Positions 21,388 through 34,113 of a stretch of 64,000 nucleotides of DNA are shown piece by piece (the stretch's first letter is position 1; each line of letters opens with the position of its first letter). A program made the position numbers and the translations under genes. Origin of the DNA: Mixia osmundae IAM 14324 (Eukaryota; Basidiomycota; Mixiomycetes; Mixiales; Mixiaceae); contig NW_014575554.1 of assembly GCF_000708205.1 (NCBI RefSeq), forward strand, positions 1 through 64,000. The letters are read 5' to 3'. The notes under the pieces are model-generated. The model had not been told where the DNA came from. It searched no databases and worked only from the letters and a program-made list of their open reading frames with translations.

Positions 21388-24373
21388 ATGTCCCCCGGTC
21401 CCTATGGCTACAGCGCAACGGCGACGGGTGGTCGCCCCAGCTACGATGCAGCATCCTCCGAGGACCACGTCGGGTATCCCTCGCAGTACTCAGAGGAGGA
21501 TTACAGCTACTCCCGAGAGCCGTATCCATCAGATTCATACCATCAACAGCAAGACGCTCAGGGACGCTACCCACCTGAGCCGCCTTACGAAGCTCAACAG
21601 CTGCAGGACGAGATGCATCGCCAAGACCTTGAGCTGCAATCGCCTCAGCGAACGGGCCAATCAGCCAGGCCCTGGATACCTACTGGCAATCAAGCCCTGA
21701 TGACGCCCTCGGTCGCGCAGTCAGACTTCCCAGTACCGTCGCCAGGCGGTCTGATGCCTCCTGGCGACCCCTACAGTCGCATCAGGCCCCAGATGTCTGC
21801 ATATTCTTCTCAGAACAATGTTAGTGCTGCAGGCAGCAATCTCAACCTGCCGAATGCGGCACAGTTTAACGACGATTACCCCCTCCTACCAGCAAATGGC
21901 GACCCATACAGCGCCTTTCCTGGCGGTTTCGCACCTGGTACAACGCAGATGGCGAGCGATGATGGCGAGAGCTATGTACGCTATGGTCGCATTCCTCAGC
22001 GGCAGCCTCGTCGATACAAAACCGTCAAGCGCGTCGAATTGTACCACGGCAACCTGGTGCTTGACTGTGCCGTGCCCAAGCGTCTCCTGGCTCTGTGTCC
22101 TCGCAAAGAAGAACGAGAGTACACTCACATGCGCTACACCGCCGTCACGTGTGACCCCGACGACTTTATGGCCGAGCGATACACTTTGCGTCCCGTGCTC
22201 TACAACCCACCTCGACGTACAGAACTTTTCATTTGCATGACAATGTACAACGAGGACGAGATTCTCTTCAACCGTACGCTCAGTCAAGTTATGAAAAATA
22301 TTCAGCATCTTTGCTCGCGCGAACGAAGCAAAGTCTGGGGAAAGGATGGCTGGAAGAAGGTTGTCGTCTGCATCGTCTCTGACGGACGCAAGAACTGCAA
22401 TGCCCGTACGCTGGCCGTACTTGCGGCATTGGGCGTCTATCAGGAGAACATCGCAAAGGCAATGGTGGCCGGCAGGCCTGTGACTGCGCACCTGTATGAG
22501 TATACCACTCAAGTCTCCATCAACGCCGACATGAAGACAAAGACGGCCGAGCGCGGCGTGGTTCCTGTCCAAATCGTCTTCCTGCTCAAGGAGAACAATG
22601 CAAAGAAGATTAATTCTCATCGCTGGGCATTCAATGCGATGGGACCTGTACTGCAGCCCAACGTCTGCGTGCTGCTCGATGTCGGCACAGCGCCAGCCGA
22701 TAAGGCGATCTACCACCTCTGGAAAGCTTTCGATGTCAATTCGAATATCGGCGGCGCTTGTGGCGAGATTGTGGCGTTGAAGGGCAAGTACTATCGCGCG
22801 CTGCTGAATCCACTTGTTGCTGCCCAGAACTTTGAATACAAGGCATGTCTTGCTTCCACCTTCACCGCTCGTGCTGACGCGAATTCTAGGTCTCAAACAT
22901 CCTTGATAAGCCGTTGGAATCCGTTTTTGGCTACATCTCTGTCCTACCTGGAGCCTTCTCGGCTTATCGATATATTGCCATCCAAAATGACGCGCGCGGC
23001 AATGGTCCACTGCAGCAGTACTTTTTGGGCGAGACGCTGCACAAGTCACCCAAAGCTGGCCTCTTTTCGCTCAACAAATATCTGGCAGAAGATCGCATCC
23101 TCTGCTGGGCTATCGTGGCCAAGCGCGATTCTCGTTGGTTGCTCAAGTACGTCAAGTCATCGAGCGCCACCACCGACGTGCCAGATCGGCTTCCAGAGCT
23201 AATCTCTCAGCGCCGTCGTTGGCTCAACGGCTCCTTCTTTGCCGGTCTTGACTATGTGCGTTGGCTTTACTACTATCACCAGTCATATTGACTATTGCTG
23301 GCAGATCGTCCATTTCGGTCAGATCTATCGATCAGATCACAATATCTTGCGCAAGCTTTGGCTGCATGTACAGCTCATCTACAACATCTACTCGCTTATC
23401 TTCGCTTGGTTCTCGATTGCCAATCTGTGGATCAGTTTCATCATCCTAACTTCGTCATTGTCAGACCCTTCATTCGGTATCGAATGGACACACTATGTCA
23501 ACATCGTCCTGAAATACGTCTACCTCGGACTCATTGTCATGTGTTTCCTGCTAGCGATGGGCAACCGTCCTAAAGGATCTGTCAAGCTGTACACACTTGC
23601 AGCTGTGTCTTTCGGCCTGATCACAATCTACATGGCTTTTGCTGCAGTATTTATTTCTGTCAAAGGCATAATAAATGTGAAGAACAGCATCGAGGCAGAC
23701 GGTGGCCACTTCTCTGTCGATGACATCTTTGGCAACAAGATCTTCCGCTCGATTGTTCTCTCGATCGCTGTCACGTACGGTCTGTACCTCTTTGCGGCAC
23801 TGATCGCCTTGGATCCAGCGCACATGATCACATCTTTCGCTCAGTATCTCTTCTTGGCACCCACCTGGATCAACGTTCTGCAGACATATAGTTTCGCGAA
23901 CACTCATGATGTCTCGTGCGCTCCTACGTCCTCGCAAGATGATGAGCTGAAATCTTGTCTGCAGATGGGGCACAAAGGGCTCAGACAAAGTCGATACTGA
24001 TCTAGGTATTGTCAAGGGAGACGGCAAAAGTGTGGAAGTGTCCATGCCGACAGAGGAGAAGGACATCGAGGAGGCGTACGAAGACGCAAATCATGTTTTG
24101 ATGACAAAGTACAAACCCGCGCCATCTGTGCCGAACGCAAAGGAAGTCTCTGAAGATCATTACAAAAACATTAGGACAAACACGATCTTGCTCTGGTCCC
24201 TCACAAATGCTGCTCTCGCCGTCGTTATCACGTCGACGTCTGCGAGCTCGAATTATTCGACTTATGCGAACAGTGCCAGAGCTTCTGGCTACATGGCCTG
24301 GCTGCTTTACTCTATGGCAGGCCTGGCTCTAATCCGAGCCTCTGGCTGCCTTATCTACATGGTATTCTGGTAA
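21388..24373 (+). CDS. Chitin synthase (division 1, class I-III type)
   Basis: Four exons: 21388-22842, 22890-23255, 23305-23915 and 23965-24373, giving 946 aa. A plasma-membrane GT2 enzyme that polymerises UDP-GlcNAc into cell-wall chitin. Signatures: a Pro/Gln/Tyr-rich N-tail, [88 protein letters not shown], and [13 protein letters not shown] near residue 592, followed by several membrane segments. After the core comes HDVSWGTKG, a class-typical motif that confirms the third intron, then an acidic linker and two final hydrophobic stretches. The first intron has a GC donor (aag then gcatgt at 22843). The lack of a myosin head or a long class-V-like C-terminus rules out division 2. Confidence 0.93.
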
Positions 24374-24607
24374 GCTCATGCATTGAGGAGCTTGCGCGCG
24401 GCTGACACGCACGGCAGGGTCTTCACTGGCTGAGCTCGGATTCAACTGTGACGACCCTGAGACGATGTAGCCTTGTTGTGCGTTAGTTGCATTGGTCTGT
24501 TGACCATTCACTAGCTTGGCGAGCGACATCCGGCGCGCATGGTTTGGAGAAGGTCTGTGCCATTCCTTGACAGACTTTAGAGAGCATGTTGCAAGCAATC
24601 GCCAGAT

Positions 24608-26125
24608 ATGCGGATGATCCTCAGTATCCTCACATTGCTGCTCGTTGGCAGCAGTGGAGCGAAGCAGATCGAGGTAGCGCGGCCAGCGCAAGCGTCTTCA
24701 CCGGAGCGCGCTGCGAGAGTCAAGACCGCGTTCACGACCGCCTTTGATGCTTATGCGCTGCGCTGCTATGGGCAAGATGAGCTGATGCCGGTTTTGGGTC
24801 GATGTTCGAACTCACGCAACGGTTGGGGTGCGACTGTCATTGACGCAATGCCAGTCATGCGCATCATGAACCTCTCGACCCACTACGATCAGGCGCTTGT
24901 GCACGTCAAGAATACGAGCTTCGCAACGAGCCGTTCCGATGACCCGATTGTTTCTGTGTTTGAAAGCACGATCCGCTATATCGGCGGCATGCTCTCTGCC
25001 TACGAGCTCGGCGGTATGCGTGATGAGGTACTTGTGACGCGATCGAAGGAGCTCGCCGATCTACTTGAGCTGGCTTGGGACCAGGTAACCCGACGCTCCC
25101 TCTATGCGATTGGTCTAACATAAGCGCAGGACGTGACGATCCCCTGGCAGCAAGTCGACTCGAAGAACCGCCAGCCTAATCGAGATAACGCGGAAACGAC
25201 ACTCGCGGACGCGGGCTCGCTGATCATTGAGATGGGTCGCCTTTCTATATACAGCGGCGACCAGCGATACGTGCAGCTGGCAACAAAGACAATGATGGCA
25301 CTGCGAGAAGGACCACAGGTGTTGCCGGGCATGCCAGGCCTGCGGATTGATGTGGCGCATCAGATTCAGAATGACACACTCGTCACCTGGGGCGGCGGTT
25401 CTGATTCATACTTTGAGTATTTGCTCAAAGACGATCTCTTGACTGGTCAGCAAGTGTACAGTGATGCGTGGAACATCGCAGTCGAATCTTCCTTGCGCGT
25501 TCTGCGGGAGACATCGACTCGAGGTAACGTCTATCTAGCAGACATGTACAAAGGCAGATTGAGCTCTCAAGCATCACATCTTAAGAGCTTTGCTGGCGGA
25601 AATCTGATCCTTGGCGGCCGGCACTTTGCGAACGAGACAATCTTTCAAGCCGGTCTCGATCTGACACGGGCATCCTGGCAGAGCTATAACAGTACAGCCA
25701 CTGGTATCGGACCGGAGAGCTACTCTTATGTGCCGCAGAATGCCCACAATAGCTCTGTTCCTGCGGACCAGAAGGATTTTTTCGAGGCACATGGTATCGC
25801 TATGCTTGCAGCTGACTACTACCTGCGACCTGAGACGATCGAGAGCCTCTTCTATGCTTGGCGTACGACTGGCGACACCTTATATCAGGATCAAGTTTGG
25901 GAGATCTTCCTCAGTCTCGAGGCGCACTATCGCACGCCAGCAGGCGCGTTTTTCGGCCGAATCGATGTCAACGATGTCGATAGTCCGCTGCTCGATGACA
26001 CGCAGGAGAGCTTCTTCTTCGCAGAAACGCTACTGTACACGTATCTGACCTTCAGTGACGATGTCTCGCTCGACGAATGGGTCTTCAACACAGAGGGACA
26101 TCCCTTTCGGAGAGTTCTCGCATAG
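24608..26125 (+). CDS. GH47 class I alpha-1,2-mannosidase, secretory pathway
   Basis: Two exons, 24608-25084 and 25130-26125, giving 490 aa. It trims alpha-1,2-linked mannose from N-glycans in the ER or Golgi, or is secreted. An N-terminal hydrophobic signal (MILSILTLLLVGSS) is present. GH47 signatures: FESTIRYIGGMLSAYEL (catalytic acid region), GGGSDSYFEYLLK, LKSFAGGNLILGG, LRPETIESLFYAWRTTGD, ESFFFAETLLYTYLTF and VFNTEGHPFRR, whose Thr binds the essential calcium. Length matches fungal members (about 490-550 aa). Several NxS/T sequons occur. It lies between chitin synthase and GET4 on the same strand. ER MNS1 versus secreted enzyme cannot be separated from sequence alone. Confidence 0.9.
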
Positions 26126-26371
26126 AGTGTATCGATGCAATATGTGACGGTGCTTCTTGGTCACGAGATCGTTGAGAGAAGTGACTGCAGATACGGTGTC
26201 CTCGGACTACGGATAGACGGGCGGAAGCCAGCAACTTTCGGGTCATTACGTGCAGCCATCGGCATGCAGACGTACGCGTAGACGTGGATGCCAGATACGC
26301 GCTGCGCGTGGCAACAGACCCAAGGCTGGTGTGGAGGTGATACGTCACAGCACGAGCATCACCGTCAAGCC

Positions 26372-27709
26372 ATGCCCGCACCAAGCCTCGAGCGCACACT
26401 CAGATCGATCAGAACTCTGCTTGAGTCGGGCGATTTCTATGCTGCCCATCAGAAATATCGCACGTCGGCCGCACGACTGCTCAAGGGACCTGTAGGCAAG
26501 GGCGCACCTGGCCATTGGGATGGACCAGCTCAGCAAGCTGCCGACATCTTGTTCGAAGGATCCAGAGGCCTACTTGAGAAGGGAGAGATCGGCAGCGGGA
26601 CAGATCTGGGCCTCTACCTGCTCGAGGTCTGGTCGACACGCAGCGTGCCCTGCACTGATGCAGAACGAGGTATGCTGAGCGTTTTCATGCTGCCTTGTGA
26701 CTCAAGTGCGGTGATGCAGGCAAGGTGAAGCAGCTCGTCGCTTTGGCGGGCTCCTCGGGCACATGGCGCAAATCTCTCATGGATACCGCCATCTCGTGCG
26801 TAATTTCGCTGCAGAAGTACGGCGCTCCACTCACACTGTGAGCCAGTTGGACAGCCAAGGTCAGTGGTTCTCCGAGCGGAGATGCAAAATTGCATGAAGC
26901 GTTTGGACAAGCCTTAGCGAATGGTATGCGTCGCGCAATACTTGCAGCAAGATTAACGAGTCTGCAGAGCAAGACTACGTCGCTGCGGAGCCTCATCTGT
27001 TAGCATCAGGGTCCAGCGACGCGGCAAAGACACTCGCAGTCGGTCTTTACGCATGGTCGATCAATGATCCGACAGGCAACCAAGGCGTAGGCAGGTATGC
27101 AGCGAGGGGTGTCCTGAGGTCAGACAAAGCGCCGATTTCTCCTTCTGAGTCTGACATTTTTGACAGCTTACTCGAAGCTTCCTTCATAGAAGCTGCCCGC
27201 AGTTTCCTTGCTCAGTTCCTTGCGCTGCTGCTAAGAGCGCAGCCCGATCTTCGTCTGCAGGCGATGCCCCTCAAAGGCGACTCGTTCTCAGACACCAGCT
27301 CGCCAGACGAGTTCATCCTGACAAAGATACCTTCGCTCAATTTCCTGCAGCTCGCCATCAGAACATGTCAGATCGGAGCAGGCGAAGCGCTGATTGCTCC
27401 TCCGTCAGGAGCCGGTCGAGGCATGGGTCGCGCGGCATGGCAAGCTCTTGTGGGACGCTACGAGCGCGAAGTTCCCTGGTTGCGCCTGCCTGATGTTGCA
27501 GAGGTAGACTTTGCAACCTCAATACGTGATCGTGCTGATATATATTGCGCCAGTCTCGTGCTCATCTGGCAGAGCTATACTTCGGTATTGCACCGCCACG
27601 CAAGGGCAATGATATGCTCAGCGGACTCATGTCGAGCCTCTTTGGCGGTGGATCTGGACAGTCCGCGTCCGCAGGAAGGCCAGCAGTCACGGGCGGCTCG
27701 CTTGACTAG
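26372..27709 (+). CDS. GET4: GET4/TRC35, tail-anchored protein targeting factor
   Basis: Six short exons on plus; five introns were placed by frame (first at about 26671, last ending before 27555). Get4 bridges Get5 and Get3 so that tail-anchored proteins are handed to the ER membrane. Family marks: LLESGDFYAAHQKYRTSAARLL, a hallmark of the alpha-solenoid start; GTDLGLYLLEVW; WTAKVSGSPSGDAKLHEAFGQAL; EQDYVAAEPHLLASG; FLALLLRAQPDL; LNFLQLAIRTCQIG; and the C-terminal ELYFGIAPPRK then LMSSLFGGGSGQ. The WTAK and LYFGIAPPR segments fall in frame only with the chosen introns, which supports them. The stop lies 21 bp from the VPS18 stop on the opposite strand. Confidence 0.85.
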
Positions 27710-27730
27710 GCAAATGCATAGCCCGTCTGC

Positions 27731-30700
27731 CTACATCTCCGGCTCGCCTTCCTGCAGAAAGGGCTTGTCCAGATTGAGCAGTGAGAGATCACACAATACA
27801 CAGCTGCTGCCCAGGATCTCATCTATCTGTGTCCGGATGCGCTCGATACGGGCTGCGCGTTCTTTGGCCAAGCTCCCTACTGATGGCGCTTCTTGCGCTT
27901 CATTGACGGCTTGCGCAAGCTTGAGGCCGTTTGCAGGCACGATAGCACCGACTAGCGCATCCGGGATGATCAGCTTCCTCAGCTCGTTCAAGCCAGACAC
28001 GCCAGCTGCTGCTGCACGCGCCGCTACCGCGCCAGCACGCGCCTCTGGCACGCTCGCTTGGCCTGCGGAGGCGCTAGCCACGGATAGCCTGCTTTGCAGG
28101 CCAAGCAACAATCGCAGGACGTGTGGCGGCGACAGTCGCGTGATCTCAGACACGAGGCAATCGGCGTGCCAAGAGTGTCTACAGGGAAATACGTAAAAGT
28201 GACGCGAGATCACAGGCTGTGAGCACCTTTGACAGACGTCTGAAGCGTCGAGCGTGACGAAACGGCTCTGAAGCGCCTCAATATCTTTTCTGATTGCCTC
28301 TGCAGCCGATGTCGCTTCGTCCATCTCGATCTTAAGTCTTTCGATCTCCAAGCTGTATACTTCAAGCGCGCTGCAGATTTCGTCTTTGAACTCGTCAATG
28401 ACGACAAAATCTGGGAAGAAGGGCAGCACATCTTCAATGCCGAGCGTGTCGGTAGCCTCGACAAGGACCATTGCGCTGCATGTCAGATTAGCATCGTAAT
28501 ATTCCACAGAACGAAACATACGCTTTGATGTCTTTCTCGCGTTCGACGACATGCTGAGCGATCTTGAGCCAAAGCTTCTTCCGCAGTGAATCATCGTCGG
28601 GCCTGTCAGCTTGAATCTTCGCAAGGTCGAGATCGCCATGTGAAAGTGCCACAGTGACCGCATTGTCATGTAAACCCATCTTGCTAAGGATCTGCACGTA
28701 TGCTTGTGGATGTCCATTCAATTTTGTCAGTCGCAGTGCAAAATCAAGATCGTAGTACGGCATGCCTGTCTCGGGATTGTCTTGTGAGACAGCCATAAAG
28801 TACAGCAGATCACCCTCTGCCTCTGTAGGCGCGCCCGCGATTAAAGCTATCATTCCATTATGGATCGCCGAGTCCTTCATGTCGAGTTCGTCTAGACAGT
28901 ACTGCAAGTATCGCCGCACGTGTATACGTGAACTCGATGTAACCGCCAAAGGCTGCAGAAGGGCCGGTATCAGTTTGGTGGGTTCTAGCGCCGGCTGGCG
29001 CAAGAACATATCGACAGCTTCTCTTGGCGCATGCTTGACGAGCGATGGCGCGTATTGGTAATATAGTGCTACGTCGTCTTGACTTGAGATGGCTGAAACT
29101 ACTTTTGGCCAATCTTCCAATGCTGACCAATGTCGAGCGATGCGCGAAAAGTCATGATTCACTTCGCAGAAATGAAGGAAAAGCTCTGTACGACCATGAC
29201 TGATAAGCAGGTCCAACGTGACCTTCTGCGCAAGATCCGCCTGATCACGTGGTTTCAGCTCACGATGCTCGGGTTACTCAACTTGCTCGCCTTGTGACTC
29301 CTCAAGAAGCTCTTCAGATCGTCTTCGAGTATGCTGCGCTCGAGATCGATGTTGGAAGTGTGACTTGTGTGCGATTGAGAGAGCGCAATATCCTCGAGAT
29401 CCGCTATCTTGGAGAGAAAGAGCTCGACCAGCCATGTAGATAGCATCATCTTCTGCGCGTGTTCAGCCTTGCCAAGGCGTGCGAGACACGTATTGATGTA
29501 ATTGCGCAGCGCATCTCTCTCGCCTTTGTCAATGAAGCGCAGAGCCACGTATTCGAAGCTACTTGATGACTGTGCATAATAATCGGCAGCTTGCACAAAT
29601 CTCTGCTGATCGAAATGCCAGTCTGCTTTCTTGGTCATGATGGCGTCTTTCTGTATGCTAGTCTGGGCGAAAGCGAGTGCAGCGTCGAAATTTTGCCGCT
29701 TCATATATATTTGCCATATGTGCCGGCTTTCGTTGTCTATGCTAAGCTCGAAGATGCTTTGATCGGAGTATAGCCAAACCGTACGATTGATGGGATCCGT
29801 CACCAGTCCCAATGCATGCTCGCCAGGCCGCTGTGATGCAGGTCAGCTGAGTATTCGCCGGTTCAGTATGGACTTACTAAATCGAGGGTGTCCTCGTACA
29901 CCTGCTCGTCATCTAAGATGCGTATAGCCTTGAGGGCATGCGAGTATAGCAGAATGAGGTGATGTTCAGTCAGAGCCGCACTCAACGGGGCCTCAGCGCT
30001 ATTTTTTGGCCGCACCGGATGTGGCAGCAGCTGAGCATTGTCGATGATGCCGTCGCTTGCTTCTTGATTGCTGAGAGACACTCGGCCCATGTAGGTGCCC
30101 GGCGCAATGAGCCACGCCAGACTAGCTGTGACTGGCTGTCCGCTCGGCGAAGCACCTCTGCGCGCCTGCCGATGAACATGCAACTCGCTATGACTTGACG
30201 AGTTTGGGAGCTCAAGCATCCCTGCAGAGCTAGATGGTCACAAATGGGGAATTTGGGGGCGCAGCAAACTTACGCGGAGCGCTATCGCGGTAACGCAGGG
30301 CCAAGCCTTCGAGCATCGTCACATCGCCCGTAGCGCTATCTTGCGTCGTCTCAACGAATTGGTAAATTCTGCTCGCAGTAGTTGCGATGATGGCGACGCT
30401 TTGCTTGTCTGCCGCTCGTGAGGAGCGCGAAGCAGTAGCAGCAGCAGCAGTATGCCCCGACCAGACCTCAAGAGCCAGCCCGAGGATTGGCGATCGATCG
30501 GGCAAGGTGAACACAGTCTTGACATGGCGATCATGCGCGCCCTTGCTGAAAGGACGCGCATTTTCTACTTCGCCGTCGAGCCGAGTCTCCAGGATTCGCC
30601 CATCGCTGGTGCCCAGGATGCAGTCACATGCTGTCTGGGACCGAGGATGTGATGATGCATCGGTAGTCGTATAGCTAGACGGATGCCAGGCTACTGAAGA

Positions 30701-31182
30701 GATCAGGACGCCCTTGAGCTTACTGAGCGGACGCGAACGACGATGGCCGTTTGCCTCCTTTGGCCATCCTAAACAGATGTAATGGACGTCGCCTCGCTTG
30801 GTCGAGATGAGAATGTGTCGTCCCGATGGATCGCTGAAGACGCTATGCAAGACTGTAGCGATTGGCTGGGAGCCTCGAGAGCTGCTACCGAGACTTGGGT
30901 CGATGGCTATCTCGAGATAGTCTTCTTGCTCCGGCCGAGTGAGATCGATTTTGACCAGTCTGGGACCGCTTCCATCCATCAGGGCGAGCAGTAGCTGATT
31001 GGAATTGCAGCAGAGCCTGAATAAGGAAGCACTGAGAGCATACTACAGTACTAGTCAGCTCATTGCAATGAAAGTGGCACACAAGCTACCTGCACTCTGC
31101 CCAAGCTAAAGATAGGCTGCTCTCGCTCGCTCGCTGCCCTGATGCCGAGCTCATGGTCAGCCTCGAAACCGGGCGTCGACAT
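27731..31182 (-). CDS. VPS18: VPS18 (PEP3), HOPS/CORVET core subunit
   Basis: A multi-exon minus gene of roughly 1,070 aa. Vps18 is a RING-type core subunit of the HOPS and CORVET tethers for vacuole and endosome fusion. The start at 31182 gives MSTPGFEADHELGIRAASERE, then an intron and SASLFRLCCNSNQLLLAL, matching the family N-terminus. Later come the beta-propeller portion (SSVAWHPSSYTTTD, LGTSDGRILETRLDGEVE), the alpha-solenoid (YMKRQNFDAALAFAQ, CLARLGKAEHAQKMMLSTWLVELFL, LAGAPTEAEGDLLYFM-like region) and a C-terminal zinc domain with CQRCSQPVISRHFYVFPCRHSWHADCL and a late CVLC pair. Exons are about 31182-31090, 31030-30230, 30200-29880, 29810-29255, 29240-28490 and 28470-27731. Confidence 0.88.
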
Positions 31183-31366
31183 CAAGCGCTAAGCGGTCGA
31201 ATGTCCTGCCTGCTGTGCGCGCGCAAGCTACGTCGTACATATACCTTTTGTTAGACGTGTTTGCGTCCTTCCGAGACATCAGCTCTATTACAGCTATCGG
31301 TCACAATGATCGCTAGTCACAAAGGCTTGCCAGCTTATCCAACGCCAGTGACACAACAAAAACGTA

Positions 31367-33223
31367 CTACGCGCAGATGAGTCCACAGCGCTCCGGCGTC
31401 TCGATGGTCCGACACAGGGGAACCTCGACGGCGTCTCTCGGCGGCTCGAATCGACTGATGTCATCATGATCCATAATCGTCAGGACGGGCGCGGAAGCAT
31501 ATGGCTCACTGGACAGTGTGTCGAGAGCATGCTGATAAGTATTGAGGAGCATGCTATCAACAGGTCTTTGTGCGACACGCGCTGCGCTAGCAGAAGAAAC
31601 GAGGTATCGAAGCGCGTTGCGGAGGTAGGATGGCTCGAGAATTGTAACATCTGTCAGATGTAAGAGTCGCTCTAAATTGATAGCCGCTGGGAATCGACGG
31701 TGATAAATCGCGGGCGCGTCGAGCATCTTAATATCAGTCGCATTGGCGTGTTGCAGACGATCCTCCTGCGTAGGCGATGATATGCCTATACTGTGCAGAT
31801 GCTCATATTCGGTCACTGTCATCTGCGGTAGTCGCGATACGACATAGACCTGCGACGGCGGCACGAAAGCACGACCAGTGGCACGAGCCAAGGCGAGCAT
31901 AACCTTCACCTGACGTGCTACTGTGGTCTGATTGCCGGCAAGAGCGCCTATGGTCAGTATCCTGCACAAGCGAATCAGCATAGTCATCATCCGAGCGGCC
32001 TCATCATACCGAGGCGGGTCTGTATAATATCGATTGACATCGTGCCAGAAACCGTTCTCTTTTGCGTCATGAAGTCTGAGCTCGGCAGGACCAGGACATG
32101 TCAAGTGAAGCCCAACGACACTGGCAGGCGGCATGAGACCCGACATACGTGCCCATACTCGAGCTTTGTCGATGACATAGACCTTCAATCCGGTCGGGCT
32201 GACAAAGCTGCTGATCGGCGGCCACGTTGTATAGTTCGCCGTACGCAACCTGCGAACGTCTAGGAAATCGTTGACAGCGCGCTGATCCCAAGAGCCTCCA
32301 AAAGCGACGTCGTTTGCCACGGTCCGCCAAAGAGTCTCAACGGCCGATGTGCCACGCTGAGCAAAGAATCCTATATTAAGGGATTCGTTGCATTCGTCCT
32401 GCATCTGTATGTCATAGGCACCGTCTTCAATATCGTGCAGATACTCGAAAACGTTGCCCTGGAAGAACACATCGAGATCCGAGAATACGACGGAATGACC
32501 GGCACTCGCGAGGTCCGCTAATGCAGTTGCCTTTTGCCAGCCAATCGCAAAATACGCACTCAGCTTTTTGTATTGCTCCGGAAAGTCCTCTGGCTTATCG
32601 TATATGAAGCACATGAGCCCAGACGAGGCGCATTGGGACATACAAGCCTCGTCGAGACAGATCACCAGCAAGGCTGGCTTTGGCGTGTCGGCTGCGCTGA
32701 GATTGCGATATACTTCATCCGGATGACCGCCCAGCTTAGGACCCGGGGGCCGTTTGAAGGCGTCGGCAGTGTTGACGAGCTGCAAAGCATCGAGGTAGGC
32801 TGCCAATTGCGGCAGAGCGTTCTCTAAGTAAAAGCCACCGCCTATAACTGCCCAGATCGGGCGCCCTGCTCGAGGCGCTCCAATTTGCGAGCTGATGAAC
32901 GTGATAAGATTTGTTTCAGCTGCTCTGCCTTGCGCATAGCCCGTATCGCCGGACATGAGAAATTGCGAGTTCCTGCCGCCAAACAAGCTTGCCGCGCCGA
33001 TTCCGTACTGTACAAGTGCTGTGCCAGCAGGACTTGATGGTCCTAGCCAGGACCAAGCTGCGATCGTCCGCCAAGGCCGGTCTTGCTGAAGTCGGGAGGT
33101 ATCGACTGTCACTGGTAGCAACAGCGAGATGACGAGGACGAATATGATTGTGCTGGCGACAGCAAGCGCACGTCGGCGCCGTTGTCTGACAACGGACTGG
33201 TATCGATGCTTCAGTTCCGCCAT
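31367..33223 (-). CDS. Type II membrane nucleotide-diphospho-sugar transferase, GT77-like
   Basis: A single exon of 618 aa. An N-terminal basic patch and one membrane segment (ALAVASTIIFVLVISLLLPVTV) suggest a Golgi type II protein. The core has ICLDEACMSQC, a helix with QKATALADLASAG, the DxD-type site VVFSDLDVFFQGN, LNIGFF, an SWDQRAVNDFL motif and VVGLHLTC with ENGFWHDVNRYY. This order is that of the PF03407 nucleotide-diphospho-sugar transferase fold (GT77-like in plants and fungi). Donor and acceptor are unknown. A distant relative lies at 39838-41681 on the same strand, with three exons. The C-terminal 200 residues are specific to this group and end in CRTIETPERCGLICA. No intron is visible. 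Confidence 0.75.
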   Translation of the reverse strand: MAELKHRYQSVVRQRRRRALAVASTIIFVLVISLLLPVTVDTSRLQQDRPWRTIAAWSWLGPSSPAGTALVQYGIGAASLFGGRNSQFLMSGDTGYAQGRAAETNLITFISSQIGAPRAGRPIWAVIGGGFYLENALPQLAAYLDALQLVNTADAFKRPPGPKLGGHPDEVYRNLSAADTPKPALLVICLDEACMSQCASSGLMCFIYDKPEDFPEQYKKLSAYFAIGWQKATALADLASAGHSVVFSDLDVFFQGNVFEYLHDIEDGAYDIQMQDECNESLNIGFFAQRGTSAVETLWRTVANDVAFGGSWDQRAVNDFLDVRRLRTANYTTWPPISSFVSPTGLKVYVIDKARVWARMSGLMPPASVVGLHLTCPGPAELRLHDAKENGFWHDVNRYYTDPPRYDEAARMMTMLIRLCRILTIGALAGNQTTVARQVKVMLALARATGRAFVPPSQVYVVSRLPQMTVTEYEHLHSIGISSPTQEDRLQHANATDIKMLDAPAIYHRRFPAAINLERLLHLTDVTILEPSYLRNALRYLVSSASAARVAQRPVDSMLLNTYQHALDTLSSEPYASAPVLTIMDHDDISRFEPPRDAVEVPLCRTIETPERCGLICA

Positions 33224-34113
33224 GGTGAAGGCGAGCGCTCGGAGGCAGCCAAGGGCAGACCATATCGGTCGTGCCTATTTACCACAGAGACCAAACATCT
33301 TCGCGGGACTGCTTCGTGTCCAAGCCACATTTTGGGAGACTTGCAATTCGATTCCGCGGTTGCGGCGGTGCGGGAGCCTTTATTCAACGGGATTCGCAGA
33401 CTAATATATAAGATCCTAGCATCGTGGCTCACGAGCAGCAGCGGCGACAGCGGCGATGGCCCCAATTGCGAGCTGAAGTGATCGTCAATGGGGCTGAAAT
33501 TGCTTGCCAGAGATGACCTGAATACGACTATTGCTTGCGTCAAGCGAGGAACTTTTCTGATGCAAATGCCATCCTGTAGGGTTTGACCGACCCGATGAAC
33601 AGCTCTATCGCTCAGAGATGTCAGACTGATGATCACGTCCAAATGCGTGAGGGGCATATAGGCGTGCAACGGGGCGAAAGCACGCTAGTTTGAGATATCG
33701 ATATATCACGAACGACCGGTGCTCGGCAATCTTATAGACTTTGTAGATCATGCACAGTGTACCTTTGCAGCGCTCGTCAATCAACGAATGTATCATCTCA
33801 GATGCTCGAACGTGACCGCAGGTTACGCCAGGTCGCCAGCAGTAAGCAGCTTAGGATCAGCTGGCCAGGCTGCTATGCAAGCGCGTCATATGGAGGCTGT
33901 TTGCTGCAAGGCAAGTGCATATCACCGCCTATTGCGTCGAATCACGTTTGATTTGGACACGCAAGCCTCTCGCCTAGGAGTGTGTTTCGAACATGCAGAC
34001 CTAACGTCTGGGATGGCTCGACGATCGACGCAAGCAGCTAGTCGAGTGGTAGCGTCTGCCGCAGGTACGGGTACGGCGACCGTGCTGCATACCACTTAAG
34101 CGCATCTGTCCTG
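33224..34113. other. Gene-free stretch between glycosyltransferase-like genes
   Basis: About 890 bp. Only short, unconvincing frames (for example 33719-34099 plus and 33211-33669 minus). I see no RNA gene or clear repeat. It includes the promoter of the 33223 gene. Confidence 0.45.

Noticed and set aside
21886-23049. Long minus frame inside the chitin synthase gene
   Set aside because: It is a shadow of the coding strand and has no domain of its own.
31367-33223. Bacterial-type origin for the intronless transferase
   Set aside because: Base composition and codon use look like neighbouring genes, and the relative at 39838 has introns; no sign of transfer.
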